A stretch of DNA of 64,000 nt from Phoronis australis. Taxonomy: Eukaryota > Phoronida > Phoronidae. The notes beneath the pieces were generated by a model. The model worked only from the letters and a program-made list of their open reading frames with translations, did no database searches and was not told where the DNA came from. Below, piece by piece: positions 22,420 through 34,700 of this stretch. The stretch spans positions 69,284 through 133,283 of the forward strand of contig NMRA01000519.1 in assembly GCA_002633005.1 (NCBI GenBank). The letters run 5' to 3'. Position 1 is the first letter of the stretch, and each line of letters begins with the position of its first letter. A program made the position numbers and the translations under genes.

Positions 22420-23770
22420 GCCTACAGTTACATTTCCTCATTCGATTTCTAGCATATGTAACTGATGTCAGTAACCTATGAAATATATTAACAAAAGCAG
22501 ATCACAGCCCCTATGTTATTCATATGCCGACTGTTTTATAACATTATTCGACTGAAATATTCCAAATACTAAGCAAAGAAAACACTGTATATCAATTCCT
22601 TGCTCTTTCATACCGTTATTTGCTTTGCAACTATGCGTATTTTCGTTTGTTTCCATTTTGACTGAATCAGGATGTGAAAATTGCAATGTGACGAGCCATT
22701 TTACTAGGACATGCCGCTAAACTCTAAAAAATACCAACCTAAAGATTTTAAGCAGCATGGTAAACTACAACAGGAAAATTTTGCTCGCCGCACTTATCAC
22801 GGAATTGACACTGAATTCAATGAAGAATGTGGAAACATGATAACACCTACATGTAATGTGTAGGGGCAAGTAATGAGGTTTGTCTATGTGTAACACTCAA
22901 ATTATTTTGTTTCCGAAATCATATTTTTCAGAAAGCTGTGCAGGGTAGGGGGATGCTCAACCGAACAAGTGCAGTTGTTTATTTGTAGTGCTGTTGGAGA
23001 AAGGATTAAACGCTATCGCATGTATTAGATGTTCGAATACCGATATTCAACAACCAATATTTAGACTTCCTCCATAGGTAGTTTACCACACACCACGGAA
23101 ACGCACCCTCTCAAAGTGAACCCGACTCAAATGCGTATGACCTACATAAAGTTAAGCATTTTTCCCAAAAACTGGACGGCAATCAAGTTCATCTTGATTT
23201 TGGGCCTCATTTTTGATCTCGAAACTAGAATTCACGAAACGCATTATGGGTTTTATATGTTTCTATAATGCTCTATAAATAGTTTTGGCAGTGTAACGGT
23301 TGACACAGTATCGTGAAAATCTGAAGTTCATATAAAATACACCTTGTAGGTTTAACTTCTAATTCGCCTTACCTGGTCAGGTCTAAAAGTGATCCTTTCT
23401 ATGAGTTGACAAGGAGAATGTCACCCGATTTAATTAATCTTTTTTACCGTCTTAATCGGTCTATATCCACATTGCCTCTTATAAGGTCGACCTCACCTTG
23501 CCAAGAGGTGTCGCGTTAACCGGTGAGGAAGGTGAGAAACGTCGCAGCGACGTCAGTGATTCGTCTGCAGAGTTAATTCCGCTATGATTGCGGTCCATCG
23601 TTCCCGCTTGTCCGAACTATGAAGCTGGAAACAAAGCGGGTATATCGTTTTTTTCGACTTCCTCGAGAGCCCGAAATGCTTAGGAAGTGGCTCGAGTAGT
23701 GAAGAATGAAAGGTAAGCTAGCTTTTAATAGCAAGTATGAGGCCGTGAAACATCTCTGTGTCTGTGTCCG
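22420..23770. other. No gene recognised
   Basis: Mostly AT-rich. A CpG-richer stretch around 23500-23650 (CGTCGCAGCGACGTCAGTG) is unusual locally and could be regulatory, but nothing shows a function. Confidence 0.3.
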
Positions 23771-24040
23771 TCATTTCATCAACAGTGATTCCTCTGACGA
23801 ATTCCGGCTTACCAAAGAACTATCCATACGTTCCGTTGCATGTGCATGTTCACGGCGTCTATCTAGTATTTCTTGATCAGTGTATTCCTGTTTGAACTGA
23901 TAGCCTGTAAAACTAAACAATCCGAACCATGAAGTCTTCGTTGCCTGATTTGCGAGGGGCGAGTTGTCATGTAGACGTTTATTAGTCTGTGTTCTGTTTC
24001 TAAATGAATTATTCTCATCATAACCAATTCTTCTATAGAA
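23771..24040 (-). CDS. Candidate terminal exon, cytoplasmic-tail-like, unknown gene
   Basis: An acceptor (GACTTTGTTTCAG) is followed by an 89-codon open frame starting FYRRIGYDENNSFRNR and ending SRNSSEESLLMK then stop. It is hydrophilic and rich in Arg, Ser and Glu, like a cytoplasmic tail. It sits 1.4 kb beyond the polyadenylation signal of the alpha2delta-family gene on the same strand. It might be an alternative last exon of that gene or belong to another gene. Function unknown. Confidence 0.4.
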   Translation of the reverse strand, partial: FYRRIGYDENNSFRNRTQTNKRLHDNSPLANQATKTSWFGLFSFTGYQFKQEYTDQEILDRRREHAHATERMDSSLVSRNSSEESLLMK

Positions 24041-25453
24041 CTGAAACAAAGTCTGTCTCATTAGATTCAATTTGTAATGCCTGAAGTGCTCCTGAGTGCA
24101 AATGTTTTGAGAAGCCAGCAATGAACAAACCACTGCGTTACCGGCTTTTGATGCCGACAACAAAGGTAATTGACCGGGCACTGAGCCCGTGTGAGCGCAT
24201 GCTAATTCAGTGTTTGATGGCAGAAAGCTGTTGTGAAACAATTGCACGATATGCTATAGTCACACGTTAGCGGAATCTTTATTTAGAAATACAAGTACAT
24301 TAATCAAATCATTGTCACTGCACAATCTTTGCCCTGACAGCCTGTGGAAAGAGAACCCGACATCGCCGGCCCCGACAAGTAAGAAGATTTTCCGTCTGCC
24401 GTCAGGTGTCAGGTAACGCAAACGAACGTGCCGTTCTCGAGTAAAATTACTCGATTTAAATTGATACGAAATAGGTTGTTTTGGGTGGCATTCTCCTTTA
24501 GGTGGACCTGGAAGAGTAAGTTGCGCTCATAGTTGTCTAGCCTCAAAAGCAAACAATCATGGTTCTACAATGACCACGCTACATGCATGGTGAAGTCGAA
24601 ACCTGAGGAGGGCTATTATAAATTTTCAAAAAGGTTACCAAAAATTAGTCAAATGCTTTGAATGATTACAGTGGACGGCTAGAGACACAACTAAATTCAC
24701 TAAATCTACTGGGTTATTGTAGAAACACTGATTTTCCTTTCTTACGTGCATGTATTTAATCTAAATATTTAGTCAGACATGGACTTTAATGAATATCGGT
24801 AAAAAAGTAAGACGCCCCCAATTTGAGAACTGAGTCAAAGAAATGAAACTCAGTTTTTATTAAGTTGTTGTTAGTCAAAAAGAAGCTGATAATAATGGCA
24901 AATTGACGGAGAAGTACGCCAATAAGTAAAGAATAACACATACACTCAAATGTTTAAGGGATTTATGTGAGACTGTTTCATTTAACTGGACACTGGCGGG
25001 ACAGATGTTGTCATTGAATACTAATATTACAATCGATAAAACAGCACATAATTCTCCCCAAAAGTCATCTGAGAGATAAATCAGAAAGTTGCGATGTCTT
25101 TGAAGTTTCACCCGTGTGCAGTTCATGTTGTTATGTAGACTCATGCGCCAATTTATACACGTACGACCATTGGAGCTTGGATAGGAGTCATGGGAAAATA
25201 AGTGTCCACTTACTGGGGAGGGCGTCTTTTACCACCGAGTCCTTTTTGAGGACAAGATGTAGCTGAAAAATATTTTCAATTTTCAAGGGAGGTACATGTA
25301 TTAATTACAAAACAGCAAGTGGTAAAACAGTTTTTGGATAAAATCAATAAAAAGACTTCTTATCCTTGCGGTGAAAAATGGCAAGCAGTATTTGTAAACG
25401 TGAAAAGGTTGATTCAGAAAGCAAGCGCGAAAAGCTTGTTTAAAAAAATCGGC
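24041..25453. other. Intergenic; no gene recognised
   Basis: A minus-strand open stretch at 24875-25144 contains a hydrophobic run (ELCAVLSIVILVFND) but has no splice or family support. Nothing else recognisable. Confidence 0.35.
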
Positions 25454-25459
25454 TTTATT
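25454..25459 (-). terminator. Polyadenylation signal AATAAA of the alpha2delta-family gene
   Basis: TTTATT on the plus strand, about 54 bases beyond the TAA stop at 25513-25515, a normal distance for a short 3' UTR. Confidence 0.7.
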
Positions 25460-25512
25460 AGTATTTTATGACACAAACCAATCCATCAAACAAACAAACA
25501 CAACTCTCGTTA

Positions 25513-25741
25513 TTATGACCAAAAACAAAAATTCAAAACAAGAAAAAACATGACATGTGTTTGGATGTCTGGTGCGGAGCACGTGAGCGTCGCGTTGATA
25601 GTTTTGTTTCTGTGGCAGGCGCCGGGATACGCCATATGGTTGTGACGCCTTCTGCCTGCACAGTCTTCCAAAGGAACTTCAAACGAGCCAGGATTATGTA
25701 TTCTACAAAAGGTAATGTACGACTGACGAGATAATGCACAA
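25513..25741 (-). CDS. E19: terminal exon with short hydrophobic C terminus
   Basis: Acceptor GTTCCAATTTTCAG. Encodes [56 protein letters not shown] and stop TAA. Cysteines continue the C-terminal cysteine-rich tail. The final ~14 residues are hydrophobic and preceded by small residues, compatible with a short GPI-anchor signal. Confidence 0.88.
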
Positions 25742-28700
25742 CTGAAAATTGGAACAAACGAAAAATATAACTGATATTTCACGCTTACTTAATTGTAATT
25801 CATTCAACAGAAATACACTAAGGCCTGCACATGCAACAAAACATGCACGATCGTAACCCAGAGTTATTCTAACACGTAGTTTTTTCTAGTGAAAAACGCC
25901 ACTTTTGGAGCATCTATCACTAACACGCACGGTTTGTTTACGTGCAACGTAATCAAATATGCCATCGTTTTCCCAGAACGCAAAGACCTACAGTTTGTCA
26001 ATACCTGCACTCTATGGATTGAAACTCTTGTCTGGAGTATTGTGGCAAATCCTGGATAGATTTATCCATCAATATGCAACATAAATGTAAAAGCCTGAAT
26101 ACATCAGGACGCTAGCGTAAAAAACAACATGCGAGAGTTGTTTCCGTGCTCAGACCTGAAGCGGCCCAAAATATGTGACTGTAGTTCACCAGCAAAAAAC
26201 AGGCGTAAAAGAGAACACGTGCCGAGATCAACAAAACTTAATAAATATACTTCCCCTGTGAAAAAAATTACAAAATTCACAATTTTGAAATAGACCGGAA
26301 GAAAAATTCTGTGGTTACCACAGAGTTTCTAATCTCCCTCACACATATGATAAATGTTCGCTTGCGCCCACACTCTTATTTTCCGCGTAATGGGGTAGCC
26401 AAACCAAATAAGGTGACGTACTTTGTGTTGTGGGAGAAAAACTGACGACGTTGCGAGCAGCTGACAGGTCCTGGTTTTGAAATTTGAAACTAAATGTAGG
26501 GTGATGCTTTGATATCAGCAGAGATTAAATATCTTCACCAATAAACTCTAAAAATTTCAGGTTAAGAGGAAGAATTATGTTTTAGTGGCAGACAACCACT
26601 TTCAATATTGCAGTTTAGTTTGTTGATCGCGTTTCAGGCATCTTTAATAGGGGTAGGCGTACATGTGCACTGTAGAATTAATCATTACAGGGCTGCAATT
26701 ACTTTTAACAACTTCAATGGTCAGTCAAGGCTTTTCATACTTTTAAATAGCTACTGATCTATTAACAAATGGCCTGCCAATCCTTGTCCAAGGCTGAGGT
26801 TATCTGCTGGGTAATCAAGTTATAAACAAATTACATTTAATGTTACCAAAGTTTGTCAAGCACTAAAATTTGAATACTTCCAATACACATAGTTTGCAGA
26901 CACACGTTTCAACCCACCTTTGGTAAATTAAACAATTAACGTTGAAAGGTTCAGGTGCAGGCTCGTAGTTCTCGATCAAGAGTATATATAGGTTGGTGTT
27001 GGGAACGTAGGTGAAGTAAAACGTACCCGATCCACAAGGATCGCCAGTAAGGTTACCTACAACAAACAACAATCTCGCAAGTTGTTGATAATTTTCTGAA
27101 ATAATTACTGAAGACAATTTTTGTAATAAATTTTGAAGAAATCAGTTTCCAATTTTCTGAAAACACTTGAACCACAGGGGATGACTGCAATATATCATCC
27201 GGATTTCAATTCTGTGACTCGATTGATGAAAAGTCGGTAAACAGTCAAGAATCAAATTCTTCAGGGCTTCTACGGGAACTACATAACCCTCAAAAAGTAA
27301 TTACACATGGAATTGCTAGCCGAAGACACTAAGTCTGTCCTCGAACTTTTTCCATGCTGGAGTAGCGCAGTTTAAATAGTAGGTTCTCACCTTTAACAAC
27401 CCCCAATTGTTCCAGCAGTGTTCTGTTGACCACGTATCCCCGCCGCTCAGTGACACAGGCGTATGCTAGCGGGACATTTGGAATAGGTCCTGGCTGGTCA
27501 TCCAGTGAAGACTTCACTCTCTCTTGTAAATCCTGATGTATTGGAGTGTTAATAAAATCAAAACCAACAATCGTGTACTGTTTCACACAGTTTATTTATA
27601 CATGTTAACAAAAGCCAAACAATTTAAATCTTCCATGACATATTAACTTTTGCTGAAGCTAATGCAGAGGTAAACGAGGATAGCTTTTGGTTCCACATAC
27701 ATGTAGCAATGACAAAGCGGCGACGCTTAGCCTTTCCGCTAATACGGCGTCTAGTAATTACACTGATACAACACAATTCCCCAAAACGTATGAACAAGAT
27801 AAAAGATCAAGGTGAGAGCTTTTTCGCAGTACGCAAAAAGAGCCTCACTTCCCACTGTTCTAAGACTAAGGATTTGGAGATATTGCTCCTTCGCTCCACT
27901 TGATTTTGGATTTTATACTTGCGTATAGTTCCTAAGTGAACAACTGGAAGTATCTACTCAATACAGACATACATGTATGGTACATCAATAACCTTTAGGA
28001 GAATCGACTTGGACTTACCAGTGGACATCGTTGGTTGAATGCACACCTGTCTTGGTAGTTCACCTTGCGGTGACTTTCAAACACTTTCATCTGAAGTAAC
28101 TTGCCAAACACGTACCCGTGAGTTGTGGCCAAAGATTTCTTTGTGTACAATAAGTCGCTGTTGGCACCGTTGCCAATGGATAAAAACGAATGGTCTCGCA
28201 CCATGTGACCCAAGTTATTTACAATAAAACACCTGTTGGCATAGACAAAAGATAGCGCCGAAATGGGTTAAATGTTTCAATTATGAAATACCGAGCTAGA
28301 AGAAGACATAGAAATCAATATAACACAAGTCTCACTTTTTTCAAAACAGAATTTACTCGGGTTATAGGACCTGAGCATTTTTCGTTATACAAAACTGAGT
28401 GATGTGTCAAGTGTAACATGTTTATGTCAGTGTCACACCCAGCCAATATGAAAGTCTAGCATGACAATTTTGACGTTATTATGACGTTTTGGTCCCAGTG
28501 GACGGGTGCAAATTGCGTAATCCTGTACTGCCATGACGCATTGTCAACAAACATCCAACTAACATTAGACAATGATACTGATGTGCTCTATAGTAGACAT
28601 CCAATACGAATTTCCCCGAGAATAACGGAACTACGTGTAGGGCTAGACGTTAAAACGATTTAATCGAAAATGGACACGGCAACTGAAATAACGGGGAATG

Positions 28701-31700
28701 CGAAATATGTATTTGAGCTACATCACTCGACTTAACAATTGAGAGGAGCGATGTCGTCGATTCGGGTACAACAGACTTCAAACGAAATACCTTCGCAGTA
28801 AAGAAATTAGTGAACACGGTGGCCAAGGCATGCCCGCCTCTTTAGTAACTCTTTACAAGATTACTCACTGTTCTTGACAAGGAACCCCTGCCTTCTTGGA
28901 GAGCTCATACAGTCTCTCTTCCATCTTCAGATACAACAAGTCGACAGCAATGACGCCATGCACGACATAACTAACACATCTACCTTTGACGCATGATCTA
29001 GAGGCACAGTGAATGTGTTTGGAACACGAGCACCCAGTGCCTGACGGACCTGAAATTGTGTCGTCGCAGCAAATACATGTTCGCCAGCTGTTGATTTGTA
29101 ATTTTTTTCTTATTTGTCAGTTATTTGTCTTTCTCTCTTGATGTTAACACACAAGCCTTTCAATCTCACGAACCTTCGCTTGAAAAATGATGGAATGCCA
29201 GAAACTATAATACGCCAAGTACGGTTTTTCCCCTTGGCCGAAAAAAGACTCAGATATCAAAGTTTCTACTTGGCGTACCTAACATCTAATTATGGATAAT
29301 GCATCTTGCCACTATTTGCACTTGCAACCCCACGTTTCAACGCTAAAGTGTCATTAAGTCCATGCTTTCTGCATAAGTAACACGTTCGATGTAAAAGCAA
29401 CTTCAGGAAAATGGTCTGATCTGTTTACATACTTAAGAAGCAAAATGGGTTGTCGAGGAGAACCGCTAGCTCACTNTTGGAGAGCTCATACAGTCTCTCT
29501 TCCATCTTCAGATACAACAAGTCGACAGCAATGACGCCATGCACGACATAACTAACACATCTACCTTTGACGCATGATCTAGAGGCACAGTGAATGTGTT
29601 TGGAACACGAGCACCCAGTGCCTGACGGACCTGAAATTGTGTCGTCGCAGCAAATACTTGTTCGCCAGCTGTTGATTTGTAATTTTTTCTTATTTGTCAG
29701 TTATTTGTCTTTCTCTCTTGATGTTAACACACAAGCCTTTCAATCTCACGAACCTTCGCTTGAAAAATGATGGAATGCCAGAAACTATAATACGCCAAGT
29801 ACGGTTTTCCCCTTGGCCGAAAAAAGACTCAGATATCAAAGTTTCTACTTGGCGTACCTAACATCTAATTATGGATAATGCATCTTGCCACTATTTGCAC
29901 TTGCAATCCCACGTTTCAACGCTAAAGTGTCATTAAGTCCATGCTTTCTGCTTAAGTAACACGTTCGATGTAAAAGCAACTTCAGGAAAATGGTCTGATC
30001 TGTTTACATACTTAAGAAGCAAAATGGGTTGTCAAGGAGAACCGCTAGCTCACTGTTTCTTCAGACCACACTGGCGGATCTAGGATACCATAAGGGGGGG
30101 ACAACAACCAGGGAAATGCGCGATTGCATGTGCACAGGCGGCCGGAAGTTGCAGGGGCCGAGGATGTAGTCTTGCTGTTCAGAAACCCTACCAGTGGACT
30201 ACAATAAAAAACGGGAAATGTGTTTCCGCGTCTGAGCCCTCCCCCCTTCGTCCGCTACAGCACGCTGTTGTTTCATTTTGCTTCCGGCAGCCAAGGGGGG
30301 AGGGGCCCTGGCACCTGCCCCCCTAAATCTGCCTATGGACCATGCGCATTAAACTCCACGCAACCCCGTAACCGATGCAAGTGAAAGCAATTTTTTTCTA
30401 TGGAGCCCCAGTTCACCGCCAACTTAAAACTCAACGCATTTCGGCTTGTTGTCCTCTTACGGCATGTTTCCTATTCCTATTTGAACAGCATCAGTCATCA
30501 AATCAAGGCTCATCGCGTTCGATCTTACTTTTTCTAATTGTCCCATTCCTTTTACACGACAAAGGTTATCAGGAATGGTAGAAATTTACCAATCCTTAAC
30601 CCATCCGATCAACTTTACTTACCTGGTGTATTTACACAGTCTACTGTCTCTGCATTGCGACCCCGAAAGATGACTTTAGATAGGGTAAGTATTATGCCTG
30701 CACCTTCCATGTCCTTGTACACGCTGGACACGGCTAAATCTTCATGTTTAGAGATCTGAGCTTGGAGATACCACGGCCGTCTGAAAGTAATTGTGAAACA
30801 ATAGCGCAAGCTGCTATCGACGAAGGGTTCAATTGTGAACCGTCAAGACCGTAGATCTGTTAACGCTTCAAATTCTTAATCAATAAGGTCACTAATGTAG
30901 AGTTCAATTGCTGTGAAATCAGGAGAAAGAAAGGGACTGATAGGCCATTGGAACCAAACTGACACAATAGCTCGCCAGACATCTTTTGAATCGTGTATCC
31001 CTAAATCAGCTACATAGTCTGCTTTCTCAAGTGACAAATAATGCACGAGATGTGACCGTCGGAGTGTGTTCGAGAGTGGAGGCTGTGAAGGGGCCAGAGA
31101 GTGAAGTTGACATGAAAGAAACTACGTGGAAGGAACTCCTGCAGGTGGTGAAGAAAGCTCGATCGGGTTCAGCCCCAGGTCCAAGTGACATCCCGCACAA
31201 GGCCTACAGAAGTGTCCCTTGCTGCTAAGGCAGCTGTGGCTGATTCTAAGAACAGTATGAAGAAAGGGCAGATACCAAATGACTGGAAGGTAGAAGAGGG
31301 GTGCTTTGTGCCCAAGGAGAAGGATTCTGCTGTGATTGACCAGTTCAGAACAATATTACTGCTGAGTGTAGAAGGCAAGATGTTCTTTGGGATCCTTGCT
31401 AGGAGGATGACATCCTGTCTCTTAGACAACAAGTACATATTCACATCTGTCCCTGGTTTCTCAGGCTGTGTTGAAAATACGAGCGTCTTGAGCCAGCTGA
31501 TTAGGGAGGCCAAGTCGAAGAGGAAAGACCTGACGTGTGTGTGACTGGACTTAGCCAATGCCTACGATTCCATTCCCCACCAGCTGATCAACATAGCATT
31601 AGAGTACTGTCATGTTCCGGAGCATACCAGTAGCATATTAACAGATTATTTTCGAGGAATCCAGTTGAGGTTTACTGCAGGAGCCGTCACTACACACTGG

Positions 31701-34700
31701 ATCAAGCTGGAAAGAGGTATGATAATTGGATGTACCATCTCTCCTACTTTGTTCATTATTGGGATGATTTTTCTGATAAAGGCTGGAGAAAGGGAATGTA
31801 GGGGTCCGAGCCCACAGTCCCGTATCGTGGTGCCTGTAATTAGAGCATTTATGGATGACTTGACATTAACTACGGTGACGCATGTGCAATTTCGATGGGT
31901 TTTGGCAGCGCTATATGACGTTGCAACGTGGGCTCGTATGAAGTTTAAACCCAGGAAGTCGAGACTTCTGATAATGAGAGGTGGGAAAGTGGTCAACAGA
32001 TTTATTTTGAACATTCAAGGCGAAGAAATTCCATCAATTGTTAATAACCCCATTAAGTGCCTAGGCAAATTGTACGATGATCTCGTGTGCGACAAGAACA
32101 ATATCCAGCAGACGGAGACCCAGGTGACAGAGTGGTTGCGGAGAATAGAGAAAAGCGGTCTTCCTGGCAAGCGCAAGTCATGGATTTACCAGCACGGGCT
32201 GTTACCTCTAGCAACATGGGGTCTTATGCTGTATGACATCGCAATATCGGCAGGAGATTGCCTGGAGAGAATAGTAAGCAAGTGGCTGAAGAAGTGGTTG
32301 GGAGTCCCAAGAAGATTCACACAGGTTGGTCTTTATAGCAGAACGGCAGAGGTTCAGTTGCCTCTAGCGTCAGTCACGGAGGGGCTTAAATTAGGAAAGT
32401 GCAGGCGGGTCCTTACATTACGCGACTCTAGAGATCCAAAGGTGAGGGATGCTGGTGTCATAACGAGATCAGAAGACGGTGGTCAGTAGACACATCTGTG
32501 AGCCAGGCGGAGAGTTTGTTACAGATCAGAGATATAACTGGCAGCACCTACGTGGGACGTCAAGTGTTCGGGACATCCCAGTTCCAACAGTGGGAGAAGG
32601 CGAGTGAGAGGCATTGGAGGGAGATGGTCCAGCCTGAGGTGAGAGCAGCAGAGGAGGAAGCCCGTAAAACCAAGGCAGTCCAACTGAGCCAGCAGGGAGC
32701 AGGTGGAATCTTCCAGAGAGGAAGATATCGTGGGCAGACGTGTGGAGGATGGAGCCGGTGCGTGTCCAGTTTTTACTTCGCTCGGTTTACGACGTGTTAC
32801 TTTAGACTGCGAACCATCCACCAGGGCCTAGTGGATGACCCAGCCTGCCAGTTGTGTGGAGGAAGAGGTACATTGGCCCACATCTTGTCAGGGTGCAAGA
32901 TGGCACTGCAGCAGGGCCGATACAGATGGCGTCATGACCAAGTACTGAAGACCCTTGCAGACATCATAGATGGAGAGTGTAAGACAAGGGCAAGCAGACA
33001 GCACATACAATTAGTCAGGGAAGGTGAGATACGGAAGAAGTCATGTCAGCAGTCTTGCATCCTGGATGGAGTAAGCTGGGACATGAGAGTAGATATGGGA
33101 AGCAAGCTTGTGTTCCCGAGTATTGTGGAAACATCACTGCGGCGTGACATCATTCTGTGGTCGGATATTCATCAATGTATAGCTTAAGGTGCCTTGGGAG
33201 GAAGGACGCGAAGAGGCCTATTTGAGGAAGTTATCTAAGTATATCGAGCTGGCGGAGACATGCAGAGCTCGAGGCTGGCGGACTTGGTTGTTTCCTGCCG
33301 AGGTGGGATGTAGAGGATTCATTGCAAGATCTGTATGGTGGTTGCTGGAGAAGCTCGGTGTGGGAAGGGAAAAGAAGAAAGCTGCAGTGAGAAGACTGGG
33401 CGAGACAGCTGAGAGGACATCTTGTTGGCTGTGGTACTGTCGGAATGAAGGAAGTTGGAGGCCTCAGTCATGCACAGTGGGTTGGCCAACACTCTGGACC
33501 CACCAGTGGTTTAGGGTCGAAACGAGTCAAGGAAGCTGGATGCCATCTGATGACATCAAGCTACGCCTTCAACTAGTTAGTGTACGGCGGAAGAAGAGGA
33601 TCCTGGTATAGCTGTTACAAGGAAGGGGCGACAAGACGTCAGACTGTATAGAAGACTGACAATTATTGAGGCAGATAACATCACTGTAAGTACACACACA
33701 CACACATGTAATTTCTGGTTTGTCTCTACTTTCCAATGGTGATTGCAGAACGCCGACGTTTTGCACACTACTTGCCAGTATGATTGATTTTTGACCATAC
33801 ACCTTGCATACAAGGCACAAAGAGCACCGAGAACAAACTTTTAGGATCAGTTAAAAATTTCAGAAAATGAGTCCGTGGAAATTTTATCTTGACAGTTGAA
33901 CAAAACCCCGAACATTTTTTCAAGTGAATTAAATGAAACTAGCCGTTACTACCAGCTAATGCAAAATACAGAGGGAAATAGATGCTTATACTAAGAGTGA
34001 ACATTAGTGTTCATCGCAAGAGACAGGAATACTTCTTGAAAAGGCCGTGTTCAAAGCTTCAAGCAAAATTTCAGTCACTGTCGGATTTTAGAAGGCAAGG
34101 TGTGCGGCTCCGGGATTCTTTCCCCAGGCAGTACAAATTTCTTTCCAGAACATTTGCTCCTGCCGTAACACAAAGTACAGTAATCAGATATTCTTTAAAG
34201 TGAAAACTAAGTATGCATTTAAAAATTGGTATTAGATGTCTTTACAAAAGCTGTGTCCAAACGTACATACTGAGGTAGAAAGCCAGCTTTGTGTGAAGAC
34301 TATCGTCAACATACAACTAGGTACATGTAGCTGTGTGCAGAGGTCCGTTAGACACCGAAATTTCACCGAACCCCGGTGCTCAGCTTGTCACCTGGTCGTG
34401 AAACCTAGAGCTAAGAACCTACAGGGGTGCATGCAGAATCTGGAAGTGAACCGACATTCACTTTGCCCGTTTATAGCCGTTCATAGGAGTAAAAAGACAA
34501 TCTAATCAACATCATTTTTTCGTAATACTCCGCCTTTTCTAACAAAGGAAATCTGTGGTCGTTTTGAAAACAGTGTATATATACATGTGGCGCCCGCACG
34601 TATGCGCCATTTCCAAAAAAATAGCGATATCTCTCGAGTTTTTTTTCTGAAATTTTGTTTTCTGATCATAAAATAGTAAAAACTTGTAATGAAATGAAAC

